The notes: generated by a model not told the origin, from the sequence alone. A stretch of 64,000 bases of DNA from CAWAMD01 sp963783045 (GCA_963783045.1 CAWAMD010000001.1:620001-684000), one strand, 5' to 3'; numbered from the stretch's first letter, positions 1 to 9,558 are shown. Numbers and translations: made by a program.

Positions 1-1
1 G

Positions 2-583
2 TTCGGGGCGCTCGTGATGGTCGACGACGCCCACGGCGAGGGGGTGCTCGGACACGGCGGCCGCGGGATCGTCGACCACCTCGGGGTGGCCGGCCGGGTG
101 CACGTCGAGGTCGGCACGATGTCGAAGGCCTTCGGCGTGATGGGCGGGTACGTCGCCGGCCCGGCCGTGCTCGTCGACTGGCTGCGGCAGCGCGCGCGGC
201 CGTTCCTGTTCTCGTCGGCGGTCACGCCTGCCGACGCGGCCGCCTGCCTCGCGGCCGTGCAGGTGCTGGACGCGTCGACCGAGCTCGTCGACCGGCTGTG
301 GGCGAACGCCCGGCGGTTCAAGGCGGCGATGGCGGACCTCGGGTTCGACCTCGGCCACTCCGAGACGCCGATCACCCCGGTGATGTGCGGCGAGTCGTCG
401 GTCGCCCAGGCGCTCTCCCGCCGGCTGTTCGCCGACCACCAGGTCTTCGCGCAGGCGATCACCTACCCGACCGTGCCGATGGGGGCCGCACGCATCCGGG
501 TCATGATCTCGGCCGCCCACAGCGACGCGGACCTCGACCGCGGCGCCGATGCCTTCGCGACGGCCGCCACCGACCTCCTCTGA
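2..583 (+). CDS. kbl: glycine C-acetyltransferase / AONS-family PLP enzyme, 3' part
   Basis: The C-terminal 193 codons of an alpha-oxoamine synthase; the 5' end lies outside the window. The frame is open from base 2. The visible part starts in the segment that binds the PLP ring (VMVDDAHGEGVLG), followed by the catalytic-lysine motif GTMSKAFG, which forms the Schiff base. The segment WLRQRARPFLFSSAVTP and the C-terminal ARIRVMISAAHS resemble 2-amino-3-ketobutyrate CoA ligase (Kbl), which makes glycine and acetyl-CoA from aminoketobutyrate in threonine breakdown. BioF (8-amino-7-oxononanoate synthase) is the main alternative. No tdh or biotin gene is visible to decide. A palindrome begins six bases after the stop. 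Confidence 0.75.
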   Translation, partial: FGALVMVDDAHGEGVLGHGGRGIVDHLGVAGRVHVEVGTMSKAFGVMGGYVAGPAVLVDWLRQRARPFLFSSAVTPADAAACLAAVQVLDASTELVDRLWANARRFKAAMADLGFDLGHSETPITPVMCGESSVAQALSRRLFADHQVFAQAITYPTVPMGAARIRVMISAAHSDADLDRGADAFATAATDLL

Positions 584-588
584 GATTT

Positions 589-628
589 GTGAACGATTCA
601 CCCTCGAAAACCCGGGTGAATTGTTCAC
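589..628. repeat. GTGAA-family palindrome, copy 1
   Basis: A 15-base stem: left arm GTGAACGATTCACCC (589-603), right arm GGGTGAATTGTTCAC (614-628), with one G-T wobble and a 10-base loop. It follows the kbl-like stop by five bases and could act as a terminator. The same outer arm, GTGAACGAT, recurs at 1711 and 9703, and a variant occurs at 30093. Confidence 0.8.
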
Positions 629-643
629 GTTTCGTGGCGAGTG

Positions 644-673
644 CCAGGCCAGGCCAGGCCAGGCCAGGCCAGG
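644..673. repeat. CCAGG pentanucleotide tandem repeat (6 copies)
   Basis: Six perfect head-to-tail CCAGG units between palindrome copy 1 and the AbiEi-like gene. Long frames read through it, but no gene start needs it. Slippage could make copy number vary between strains. Confidence 0.85.
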
Positions 674-745
674 TCGCCCGCCCTTGTCCACAGGAGACGG
701 CGGTGCCACGCCGGTGTTATCCGGGTGCGATGCGAGGCTCGCCGC

Positions 746-1714
746 ATGGACGACGCCACCCCTGAGCGACGCCTCGCCCCCATCGCGATACGGCGGGGTG
801 GCGTGTTCACGCACGCCGAGGCCCGCTCCTGCGGGTTCTCCGACGCGATGATCCATCGGCGTGTCGCCAGTGGCCAGTGGCAGCGGCTGGCGCCTGGGGT
901 CCTCTGCGTCGGAGGAATCGAGCCTGGGCCTCAGCAGCTGGCGTACGTGGGGCTCCTGGCGTCCGGCGACCGGGGCGTCCTTTCCCACGGGACTGCTGCC
1001 GCCGTGCACGGCCTGGCTCGCGCACCGTGGCGCCTCCCCGTCCGGATCGAGGTGCCCTACGACCTCTCCCCTGACTGCCGGCACCCCGACATCAGCATCC
1101 ACCGCAGCCGGAGTCTCGGTCCGCAGCACGTCGTTCGCGTCGACGGGTTCCAGGTGGCAGACCTCGTTCGCACGGTCGTGCAGTGCGCCCGTTTCCGTCG
1201 CGAGTCGTGGCTGCGTGCTCTCGTGATCGATGCGCTTCGCCGTGGTGTGACCCACGACGAGCTACTGGCGGCACTGAAGGATGCTGGCAAGGTGACGGGC
1301 GCCGTGATGCTGCGGCAGGTGATCGAGTCCACCGACCCGTCCGTCTCGCGGACCGACTCCGGCAACGAGGTGGACCTGCTCGAGCTCGTTCTCGACTCGG
1401 ACCTACCGCGGCCGGTTCCCAACTTCGAGATCGTCGATGCGATGGGACGGGTCCGGGCACGCCCCGATCTCGCCTGGCCCGAGCTGCTCGCCGCCGCCGA
1501 GATGGACACCATCGCCTACCACGGCACGCAGGACGCGCAGACCTACGACCTGAACCGGCAGGCCATGCTCGAAGACACCTACTGGCGGTTCCGACGCTTC
1601 ACACCCGACCACGTCAGACGCACCCCGAAGCTCGTGATCAAGCGGATCGCCACCATGCTCGATCAGCAGCGGCACTACCTCGGCGCGCTCGGGATGCTCC
1701 CTCAGGAAGCGTGA
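746..1714 (+). CDS. AbiEi-like winged-helix protein with DUF559/Vsr-like C-terminus (orphan)
   Basis: A 322-residue protein starting at ATG 746. The N-terminus (about residues 10-60, HAEARSCGFSDAMIHRRVASGQW) matches the winged helix of type IV AbiEi antitoxins. The middle contains LSHGTAAAVHGL, typical of these proteins. The C-terminus (about 225-310) has RARPDLAWPELLAAAEMD and later FRRFTPDHV, the arrangement of DUF559/Vsr-like nuclease folds. Proteins of this architecture are common in Actinomycetota and poorly characterised. No AbiEii nucleotidyltransferase toxin adjoins it: neighbours are the kbl-like gene and metH. A toxin-antitoxin role is therefore not supported here. The stop codon TGA is inside the arm of the following palindrome. 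Confidence 0.75.
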   Translation: MDDATPERRLAPIAIRRGGVFTHAEARSCGFSDAMIHRRVASGQWQRLAPGVLCVGGIEPGPQQLAYVGLLASGDRGVLSHGTAAAVHGLARAPWRLPVRIEVPYDLSPDCRHPDISIHRSRSLGPQHVVRVDGFQVADLVRTVVQCARFRRESWLRALVIDALRRGVTHDELLAALKDAGKVTGAVMLRQVIESTDPSVSRTDSGNEVDLLELVLDSDLPRPVPNFEIVDAMGRVRARPDLAWPELLAAAEMDTIAYHGTQDAQTYDLNRQAMLEDTYWRFRRFTPDHVRRTPKLVIKRIATMLDQQRHYLGALGMLPQEA

Positions 1715-1750
1715 ACGATCTACCCCTGAATCCCGGGGTAGATCGTTCAC
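1711..1750. repeat. GTGAA-family palindrome, copy 2
   Basis: A perfect 16-base stem: left arm GTGAACGATCTACCCC (1711-1726), right arm its exact complement (1735-1750), with an 8-base loop. It overlaps the stop of the AbiEi-like gene and sits between two convergent genes, 37 bases before the metH stop, so it would suit a bidirectional terminator. Confidence 0.85.
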
Positions 1751-1787
1751 AAATCCTGGTGGGGGGCGAGCGCCGGCGGGGGGTGCC

Positions 1788-4700
1788 TCAGCGGGCGTTG
1801 AAGTACTTCGCCTCGGGGTGGTGGACGACGATCGCGGACGTGGACTGCTCGGGGTCGAGCATGAACTCGTCCGACAGCTCGACGCCGATCGCGCCGAGGT
1901 CGATCAGCTGCGCGAGCTTGGCCTGGTCCTCGAGGTCGGGGCACGCCGCGTACCCGAACGAGTAGCGCGAGCCGCGGTAGCCCTGCCGGAACCAGTCCTC
2001 CTTCGTGGCCTCGTCCTCGTCGGCGATGCCGAGCTCCTCCCGGACCCGGCGGTGCCAGAACTCCGCGAGCGCCTCGGCCATCTCGACCCCGAACCCGTGC
2101 GCGTACAGGTAGTCCTGATAGCGGTCGTCGGCGAACAGCTCGTGGGCGACCTCCGAGATCCGACGGCCCATCGTCACGCACTGCACGGCGAGCACGTCCG
2201 TCTCGCCCGAGTCGATGTCCCGGAAGAAGTCCGCGATGTTGAGGAACCGGCCGCGCGTCTGGCGCGGGAAGCTGAAGCGCACGAGCTCCTTGCGCCCCGG
2301 GGCGTCGGGGTCCCACACCACGAGGTCGTCGCCGTCGCCGTTCGCCGGGTAGTAGCCGTAGACGACCTCGGGGACGACGAGCCGCTCGGCCTTCGCGCGG
2401 GCGACCCACTCGCGCAGCGCCGGCCGGGCGTGGTCGTCGAGGAACGCCCGGTACTCGTCGGGCTTGCGGTCACCGGGGGTGAAGCCCCACTGGTTGCGGA
2501 ACAGCCCGGTCTCGTTGAGCAGCGGCCACACGTCGTCGATCGTGATCCCGCGCACCACCCGCTGCCCGAAGAACGGCGGCTCGGGGATGTCCACGTCGGT
2601 CGCGACCTCGGAGTGCGGACGGCCCTTCGCGTCGACGACCGGCGGCTCGTCGGCGGAGGGGCGCTTCGTCGGACGCCGGCGCTCCTTGACGCCGGCGAGC
2701 TCCTCGGGGAGCTCCTCGCCGGCCTTGCGTGCCGCCATGACCGTGTCGAGCACCTTCAGGCCCTCGAACGCATCCTTGCAGTAGAAGACGTTGCCGGTGT
2801 AGAGCTTGCGCAGGTCCTCCTCGACGTACCCGCGGGTCAGCGCCGCCCCGCCGAGCAGCACCGGGTAGTGCGCGAGCCCGCGCTTGTTCAGCTCGTCGAG
2901 GTTGTCGCGCATCACGACGGTCGACTTCACGAGCAGACCGGACAGGCCGAGCGCGTCGGCGTGCTCGGCCTCGGCGGCCGCGAGGATCGCGTCGATCGGC
3001 TGCTTGATGCCGAGGTTGAACGTCTCGTAGCCGTTGTTGCGCAGGATGATGTCGACGAGGTTCTTGCCGATGTCGTGCACGTCCCCCTTCACGGTCGCGA
3101 GCACGATCCGGCCCTTGCCGGAGGTGTCCTCGGCGTCCATGTGCGGTTCGAGGTAGGCCACGGCGGTCTTCATCGCCTCGGCGGACTGGAGCACGAAGGG
3201 CAGCTGCATCTTGCCGGCGCCGAACAGCTCGCCGACGACCTTCATCCCGGCGAGCAGGTACGTGTTGATGATGTCGAGCGGCGGGTAGCTCTCCATCGCC
3301 TCGGCGAGGTCGTCCTCGATCCCGTCGCGGTCGCCGTCGATGATCCGGCGGCTCAGCCGCTCCTCGATCGGCAGGGCCGAGAGCTCCTCGCGGGTCGCCT
3401 TCGTCTCGGTCGCGCCCTCGAACAGCTCCATGAGCCGGTGCAGCGGGTCGTAGTCCTTCCCGGCGGTCCCGTTCATCCCGGCGGTGCCGCGGTTGTCGAG
3501 GATCAGGTCGGTCGCGACCGTGACCTCGTCCTCGTCGAGCCGGTGCAGCGGCAGGATCTTGCCGGGGTGCACGATCGCGGAGTCGAGCCCCCGGTCGATC
3601 GCCATCTGCAGGAACACGGAGTTCAGGACCTGCCGAGCGGCCGGCGACAGCCCGAACGAGACGTTGGAGACGCCGAGCGTCGTGTAGCAGCCGGGGACCT
3701 CGGTCTTGATCCGCTCGATCGCGTCGAGCGTGGCCATCCCGTCCTTGCGCAGGTCCTCCTGGCCGGAACCCGAGGGGGAACGTCAGCATGTCGAAGATCA
3801 GGTCGCCGGCCTGCATGCCGTACTCGTTGATCGCGATGTCCGCGATCCGCTTGCACACGTCGACCTTCCAGTCGGTCGTGCGGGCCTGGCCCTCCTCGTC
3901 GATCGCGAGCACGACGACCGCGGACCCGTAGCGCTTCGCGAGCGGCAGGAGCCGGTCCACCTTGTTGCGGCCGTCCTCGAGGTTCACCGAGTTGATGACG
4001 CCCCGGCCACCGAGCCGGACCAGCGCCGTCTCGACGACCTCGGCCTCGGTCGAGTCGATGACGAGCGGCAGCGTCGACTGGGTCGCGAACCGGTCGACCA
4101 CCTCGATCATGTCACCCACCCCGTCGCGTCCGACGTAGTCGACGCAGACGTCGAGGACGTGGGCGCCCTCGCGGGTCTGGGACTTCGCGAGCGCCACCAT
4201 GGACTCCCAGTCCTCGTTCAGCAGCAGCTCGCGGAACGCCTTCGACCCGTTCGCGTTCGCCCGCTCGCCGACGACGAGGAAGGAGGTGTCCTGCTCGAGC
4301 GGGACGGCCGCGTACAGCGACGCGAGCGACGGCCGGTACTCGACCGTGATCGGACCCCCGCCACCCGACGTGCCACCGTCCGCATGCGCCACCTCGTCGG
4401 TGCGGGCGGGGTCGGTCAGCGCCCCGGCGGCGCCTGCACGGGCCAGACCGGCCCGGTCGAGCACGCGCCGGCGCGGCGGCAGGTCGGTCACGGCCTCGAC
4501 GAGCTGGCGCAGGTGCTCGGGGGTCGTCCCGCAGCAGCCGCCGACGAGGTTCACGCCGAACTCCGAGACGAACTCGCGGTGCGCCGCCGCCAGTCCCTCG
4601 GGGGACAGCGGGTAGCAGGTCGCGCCGTCCTCCATGTAGGGGATGCCGGCGTTCGGGATGACCGAGATCGGCAGCCGCGAGGAGCGCGACAGGGTGCGCA

Positions 4701-5514
4701 CGTGCTCGCGCATGTCGTCGGGGCCGGTGGCGCAGTTCATGCCGAGCACGTCGATGGACAGCGGGTCGAGCGCGGCGATCGCCGCCAGCGGCTCGGTGCC
4801 GAGCAGCATCGTGTTGATGTCCTTCTCGACCGTGAAGGACACGATGATCGGCACCCGCGCCCCGCGCTCGACGAACACGTCGTTGCATGCGGCGACGGCG
4901 GCCTTGATCTGCAGCAGGTCGAAGGCGGTCTCGACGATCAGCGCGTCGCAGCCGCCGTCGAGGAGCCCGCGGACCTGGCGGCGGTAGCCGTCCTCCATGG
5001 TCGGGACGTCGATGAAGTCCTTGGCGGTCGCCGGGTCCTTGCCGAGCGACAGGGTCGGCGACTTCGTCCCCGGGCCGATCGACCCGATCACCCAGCGCGG
5101 CTTGTCGGGCGTGGAGAACCGGTCGGCGGCACGGCGCGCGATCGCCGCGGCGGCGGCGTTGAGCGACTCGGTCTCGTCGGCGAGCCCGTACTCGGCGAGC
5201 ACCCACGGCGCCCCGCCGAACGTGTCGGTCTCGATCGCGTCGACGCCGACCTCGAGGAACTCGGCGTGCAGCTCCTCGAGCAGGTCACCGCGCGTGCGGG
5301 CGAGCACCTCGTTGCAGCCCTCGAGCTCGGGGCCGCCGAAGTCATCGGCGGTCAGGTCGCGGGCCTGGATCGAGGTGCCCATGGCGCCGTCGAACACGAC
5401 GACGCGCTCACGGAGCGCGTCGAGCAACGGATGGGCGTCGAGCGGCGGCAGGGTCTGTGCGCCGTGCGTACTCGCTTCGCTGCGCGACGCCGGCGACGGT
5501 GTGGGGGTATCCAT
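1788..5514 (-). pseudogene. metH: cobalamin-dependent methionine synthase MetH, disrupted by one frameshift
   Basis: MetH methylates homocysteine from methyltetrahydrofolate through cobalamin. Two frames together make a full-length protein of about 1,240 residues. Order: homocysteine-binding barrel (about 30-340, zinc ligands in GMNC and GGCCGTT), pterin-binding barrel (about 370-640), cobalamin module with the lower-ligand motif DVHDIGKNLV (near 811), then the AdoMet activation domain (C-terminal, RYSFGYAACPD). The frame breaks after LIFDMLTFPLG: one surplus base between 3767 and 3778 (the AA at 3767-3768 or the G5 run 3774-3778) destroys an expected SGQEDLRKDGMATLDA. Both halves are otherwise intact and uninterrupted, so this could be a sequencing error. 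ATG 5514 follows TACCCT by eight bases, consistent with leaderless expression. Confidence 0.93.
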
Positions 5515-5522
5515 GGGTCGGC

Positions 5523-5528
5523 AGGGTA
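5523..5528 (-). promoter_or_regulatory. putative -10 element of metH
   Basis: TACCCT on the minus strand lies eight bases before the metH ATG. That spacing puts the transcription start at or next to the start codon. No good -35 box and no recognisable cobalamin or SAM riboswitch is visible upstream. Confidence 0.45.
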
Positions 5529-5642
5529 CGGCCCTCCGGGCATCGCGGACACACCGAACCGCGACAGCGTGCGGTCGCCGGTGACGGAGGGGGACCGGAG
5601 CACGCTCGGCGCACCCCTGGCCTCACCGTCCGCCGCACGCCG

Positions 5643-5767
5643 TTCTGGGTAGAAATCGTCCGAGACGCTCAGAGGAAATCGACCCAGGACGTCCCGCGCG
5701 GGGTCCGGGACGACGTCCTGGGTATGAATCCTCCGAGACGCTCAGAGGAAATCGACCCAGGACGTCC
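5643..5767. repeat. tandem pair of 52-base palindromic repeats
   Basis: The 374-base gap between metH and the permease gene holds two copies of one unit (5643-5694 and 5716-5767). They share an identical 36-base core, starting TCCGAGACGCTC (5659-5694 and 5732-5767). The second unit is a near-palindrome: GACGTCCTGGGT on the left pairs with ACCCAGGACGTC on the right, with CTC/GAG pairing inside. The inner ends ACCCAGGACGTC (5682-5693) and GACGTCCTGGGT also form a perfect 12-base dyad between units. Nothing else in the gap looks coding. Confidence 0.85.
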
Positions 5768-5785
5768 GTGGGAGTGGGAGTGGGG

Positions 5786-5805
5786 TGCGGTGCGGTGCGG
5801 TGCGG
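5786..5805. repeat. TGCGG tandem repeat (4 copies)
   Basis: Four perfect TGCGG units just downstream of the permease gene's stop, after a GGGAGT-rich stretch. A second pentanucleotide repeat of this sort (CCAGG) is at 644-673. Confidence 0.8.
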
Positions 5806-5888
5806 TCGGCTTGGCTGGCACGGCGCGGGGTGCCCGGGACCGCGCCGGGCGGCCCGCCCCGCACCAAGCGCCGGATGGCCCGGTCGGG

Positions 5889-8249
5889 CTACTGCGCGCG
5901 CTCCCGCACGACCGCCGCGATGTCGAGGCGCTTGACCGCACGCAGGCCCGGCCACTGCGAGATCACGGCCACGGCCAGGATCGCCACCGACGCGGCCACC
6001 AGCGTCCACGGGTTCACGACCATGTCGAGCCGGAACTGGTCGTTCGTGTACGTCTGCAGGAACGCGCGACCGCCGAGCACCCCGACGACGAGCCCGGGCA
6101 CGATCCCGAGCAGCGTCATGATGAGGTTCTCCGACGAGATGAGCCGCGAGATCGTCGACGTGCGCACCCCGGCGGCACGCAGGGTCGCGACCTCCCGCGA
6201 CCGCTCCACGATGTTGACCGACATCGTGGTGAAGATCATCGCGAAGGCCATGAGTCCGCCGAGAACCAGCATCCCGCCGATGAACCCGTAGAACAGCCCG
6301 GTGAACTGGTCGTAGAGCTGCTTGAGCGCCTGGGCGTCCTCGTAGGCCGCCACCTGGGGCAGGTCCGTGATGGTCCGGCGGATCGCGTCACGGTCCACGC
6401 CGGGAGCGAACCTCAGCAGCGCGCTCGTGACCGGCACCTGCCCGCCCGTCACCGCCGCGACCTGGTCGAGGGAGGTGTAGGCAAAGGTTCCGAGCGGCTC
6501 GTCGAGGAACCCGCGCACCGTCAGCGGCACCCGCAGGTCGCTGCCCTGCACCGCGACGGTGACGGTGTCGCCGACCTGGATGCCGAGGAGGTCCTTCGCC
6601 GCACGGCCGAGCAGCATCCCGTCGGCCGGCAGGGAGGTGGTCCCGCCCCCGACGGCCCGGAAGCCGTGCAGGTCGGTGTCTCGCGGCAGCGCCATGAGCA
6701 CGGTGCCGTACGTCTTCTCGTTCGCGAGCAGCCCGACGGGCGCGGTGAGGGTCGGCTCGACCTCGGTGACGCCGGCGACCTCGCCCAGCCGGCCGAGCTC
6801 GGCGTCACCGACCGGGCCCGTGAAGTCCACCCGGGCGTCCTGGCGCTGGACCACGTCGAACTGCACCCCGAGCAGGCTGTTCATCGTGTCGATCATCGTC
6901 CACGCCACGAGGATGAGCAGCAGCGACAGCGTGACGCCCAGGATCGTGTAGGTGGTGCGCCGCCGGTTGCGGCCGATCGAGCGCAGCACCATCCGCCAGC
7001 GGGCCGGCAGACGCTTCAACGGCGGGACGAGCCGCTCGGCCAGCGAGTACCGGCCCCCGGTCGCCGGCATGACCCCCCGCATCGCCTCGGCCGGCGGGAT
7101 CCGCGACGCGAGCAGCGCCGGCGCGAGTGCCGCCACCACCCCGGTGACCAGCCCGAAGGCCAGGCCGATCACGACCGTCTCCCACCGGAACACGATCACG
7201 GCCCGGGGCAGGTCGATGAACCCGACGTAGAACTCGCTCATCCAGCGGGCGGCGGCCTCGCCGACGCCGACGCCGAGGACCGCGCCGACCGTGCCCGCCG
7301 CCACCCCGTAGCCGAGGTAGTGGCGCAGCACCTGCCGCCGCGACAGGCCGCTGGCCAGCAGCATGCCGATGATCTCGCGCTCGGCCGTCACGCGGCGGGT
7401 CAGCAGCACGTAGGTGGCCATCGCGGCCGCCCCGAGGAAGAGCAGCGGGAACGCCACCGACATCTCCGCGAACCCGTCGAGGTCGAGCTTCAGCGTCGCG
7501 TTCGACGGCTGCTCCTCACGGGTCAGCACCTCGCTGGCCCCCTGATCGCGGGCCATCGCCGACAGGGACGCCAGCAGCGGCGCCCGGTCCACCCCGTCGG
7601 CGAGCCGGATCATCACCTGGTTCGGGCCGTGACCCGCCAGCGCCTCCGCGGTCGCCGACGGCACGAACAGCACGCCGAAGTCGTCGGGGAGCGTGAGCAC
7701 CTCGGAGCGGCTGCGCGCCGGCCACAGGTACTCGACCGACAGCCCGGCGCCGGCCACCGTCAGCGGCCGCCACGAGCCGTCCGCGCCGAGCACCGACACC
7801 GCATCGCCGGCGCCGAGATGGAAGTGGTCGGCCATGTGCTGCTCGACGAGCGCCTGGTCGGCGGCCTCGAGCCCGTGACCCCGCAGGACGTCGACCTGGT
7901 TGACCGCCGGCTGCTCACCGGCCCCGGCGGGCATGCCGATGACCCGGCCCCGCAGCTTGTCCGCCCCGACCCGCACCGGCAGGTCGGCCTGGACCCGCAC
8001 GTCGACGGCGGCCACCCCGTCCGTGGACCGCGCCGCCCCGGCGATCGCGGACACGTCCCCGCCGGTGACGAACAGGTCGGCGAAGCGCTGGGCGTCGAAG
8101 CGGGCGCCGTAGGACGCCTCGAGGTTGCGGTAGGCGTCGTAGGACGCCCCGAACAGTGCGACCCCGAGGAGGATCGTGACCGTGACGGCGACGAACTGCG
8201 GCCACTGGCGGGCGATGTCGCGCCGGAGCTTGGTGCGCAGGACGGCCAT
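5889..8249 (-). CDS. FtsX-family ABC transporter permease (tandem type)
   Basis: A 786-residue membrane protein with two FtsX/MacB-type permease units. One membrane helix near residues 15-35 precedes a large outer domain (to about 250). Three helices follow (about 255-405), then a second helix and outer domain (from about 450), then three final helices ending PWTLVAASVAILAVAVISQW. Such proteins couple ATP hydrolysis in the cytoplasm to work on lipids or lipoproteins outside. ATG 8249 has AGGGGG six bases upstream. A GTG at 8264 overlapping the ATPase stop is the alternative start and would add five residues. It forms an operon with the ATPase and TetR genes upstream. The substrate is unknown. 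Confidence 0.9.
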   Translation of the reverse strand: MAVLRTKLRRDIARQWPQFVAVTVTILLGVALFGASYDAYRNLEASYGARFDAQRFADLFVTGGDVSAIAGAARSTDGVAAVDVRVQADLPVRVGADKLRGRVIGMPAGAGEQPAVNQVDVLRGHGLEAADQALVEQHMADHFHLGAGDAVSVLGADGSWRPLTVAGAGLSVEYLWPARSRSEVLTLPDDFGVLFVPSATAEALAGHGPNQVMIRLADGVDRAPLLASLSAMARDQGASEVLTREEQPSNATLKLDLDGFAEMSVAFPLLFLGAAAMATYVLLTRRVTAEREIIGMLLASGLSRRQVLRHYLGYGVAAGTVGAVLGVGVGEAAARWMSEFYVGFIDLPRAVIVFRWETVVIGLAFGLVTGVVAALAPALLASRIPPAEAMRGVMPATGGRYSLAERLVPPLKRLPARWRMVLRSIGRNRRRTTYTILGVTLSLLLILVAWTMIDTMNSLLGVQFDVVQRQDARVDFTGPVGDAELGRLGEVAGVTEVEPTLTAPVGLLANEKTYGTVLMALPRDTDLHGFRAVGGGTTSLPADGMLLGRAAKDLLGIQVGDTVTVAVQGSDLRVPLTVRGFLDEPLGTFAYTSLDQVAAVTGGQVPVTSALLRFAPGVDRDAIRRTITDLPQVAAYEDAQALKQLYDQFTGLFYGFIGGMLVLGGLMAFAMIFTTMSVNIVERSREVATLRAAGVRTSTISRLISSENLIMTLLGIVPGLVVGVLGGRAFLQTYTNDQFRLDMVVNPWTLVAASVAILAVAVISQWPGLRAVKRLDIAAVVRERAQ

Positions 8250-8260
8250 GGCTCGCCCCC

Positions 8261-8989
8261 TCACCAGGCCACGTCGGCGGCGTCCGCCGGGGCGTCGTTG
8301 GCCACGTCCTCGACGATGGCGCCCGACCGCAGCCGCAGGACCCGGTCGGCGAGCGCCGCGATCGCCGCATTGTGGGTCACGATCACGACCGTCTCCCCGC
8401 GATCACGGACCAGCTGCTGGAGGATCCCGAGGATGGCACGACCCGTCTCCACGTCCAGCGCGCCGGTCGGCTCGTCGCACAGCAGCAGCGGCGGCTGCTT
8501 CGCGAGCGCCCGGGCGATCGCCACCCGCTGCTGCTCGCCACCGGAGAGCTGGCCAGGGAAGTGGTCGCCGCGGTCGGCCAGCCCGACGGCCGCAAGGACG
8601 TCGTCCACCCGGTCGCCGATCGGGGCGCCGGTCAGCTCGGCGATGAGCGCGACGTTCTCGCGGGCCGTCAGCGTCGGGATGAGGTTGAAGAACTGGAACA
8701 CGAACCCGACGGTGTCGCGGCGCACGTCGGTGAGGGCGTCGACGCCGAGGTTCGTGATGTCGCGCCCACCGACCGCGATCCGCCCGGTCGTCGGCCGCTC
8801 GATGCCGCCGACCAGGTTCAGCAGGGTCGTCTTGCCGGACCCCGACGGACCGAGCACCACCACGAGCTCGCCGGCGCGGATGGTCAGGTCCACGTTCTCG
8901 AGTGCGCGGACGGCGGTCGGGCCCTCGCCGTAGGTCCTGCTCACGCCCTCGAGGACGGCGACGTCGGCGCGGGTCGCGGTGGTGGTCAC
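8261..8989 (-). CDS. ABC transporter ATP-binding protein (LolD/MacB type)
   Basis: A 242-residue ATPase with Walker A GPSGSGKTT (near residue 42), a Q-loop (FVFQFFNLIPTLTARENV), signature LSGGEQQR and Walker B LLLCDEPTGALD, then the H-loop VTHN. The FFNLIPTLTARENV pattern is characteristic of the MacB/LolD/FtsE group that works with FtsX-like permeases, which fits the neighbour at 5889. GTG 8989 is chosen because GGGAGGA lies six bases upstream and because it overlaps the TetR stop as GTGA, so translation is probably coupled to the regulator. Confidence 0.92.
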   Translation of the reverse strand: MTTTATRADVAVLEGVSRTYGEGPTAVRALENVDLTIRAGELVVVLGPSGSGKTTLLNLVGGIERPTTGRIAVGGRDITNLGVDALTDVRRDTVGFVFQFFNLIPTLTARENVALIAELTGAPIGDRVDDVLAAVGLADRGDHFPGQLSGGEQQRVAIARALAKQPPLLLCDEPTGALDVETGRAILGILQQLVRDRGETVVIVTHNAAIAALADRVLRLRSGAIVEDVANDAPADAADVAW

Positions 8990-9558
8990 GAGCGTCCTCC
9001 CTCGGGGAGCAGCCGCACGAGCGGCTCGGTGATCTCGCCGGGGCGGATGTCCGGCGCGACGAGGTGGTGCAGGAAGATGCCGTCGAGGGCCGCGGCGACG
9101 AGGGCCGCGGTGCCGGCGGGGTCGGCGACGCCGGCGCGGTCGAGCCACGCCGTCATCTCGCTGCGCAGCCCCCGCAGCAGATCGGCGAAGAAGCGTCGCA
9201 GCTCCTCGTCGCGGGTGGCCGCGAGGAAGGACTCGTAGAGGAGCAGCGAGTCGTGGCCCTCGTCGCCCAACGCATCGAGCGATGCCATGGCGGTCCGCAC
9301 CCCCTCGACGGGGTCCTGTGCGCCCAGCAGCTGCGCCATCGGTGAGGCGAGCATCCGCTGCGTCGCGTGGATCGCGGCCTCGCGCAGCAGGGTGGGGACC
9401 GACCCGAAGTGGTAGTGCACGAGCCCCGGGTTCAGGCCGGCGCGCTCGGCGACCGCCCGGGTCGTCACGTCGCCCCAGCCGACCTCGACGATCAGTGCGC
9501 CGGCCGCCTCGAGGAGTCGGGTCCGGGTCTCGTCGCCCCGGCTGGCGCTCGGTGTCAT
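8986..9558 (-). CDS. TetR-family transcriptional regulator
   Basis: A 190-residue repressor. Helices TRTRLLEAAGALIVEVGW and the helix-turn-helix TTRAVAERAGLNPGLVHYHF (about residues 25-45) define TetR_N; the rest is an all-helical ligand/dimer domain. It is the first gene of the TetR-ATPase-permease operon and reads away from the operator at 9611-9658. It probably represses its own operon until an effector, perhaps the exported compound, binds. ATG 9558 is chosen because it begins immediately before the conserved first helix; in-frame starts farther upstream would run into the operator. Confidence 0.9.
   Translation of the reverse strand: MTPSASRGDETRTRLLEAAGALIVEVGWGDVTTRAVAERAGLNPGLVHYHFGSVPTLLREAAIHATQRMLASPMAQLLGAQDPVEGVRTAMASLDALGDEGHDSLLLYESFLAATRDEELRRFFADLLRGLRSEMTAWLDRAGVADPAGTAALVAAALDGIFLHHLVAPDIRPGEITEPLVRLLPEGGRS

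Noticed and set aside
684..692. TTGTCCACA, identical to the actinobacterial DnaA box
   Set aside because: Single copy, no cluster, no dnaA or dnaN nearby, so not an origin.
5515..5640. Possible cobalamin or SAM riboswitch before metH
   Set aside because: No B12-box or other conserved core could be found, and the -10 box so close to the start leaves no room for a leader.
1818..5652. Two long plus-strand frames (670 and 648 residues) opposite metH
   Set aside because: Val/Arg/Asp-rich shadow frames; metH on the other strand is fully recognisable.
5457..8933. 1,158-residue open frame on the plus strand
   Set aside because: Antisense to the permease, ATPase and the start of metH; Arg/Pro/His-rich composition of a high-GC shadow frame, with no domain.
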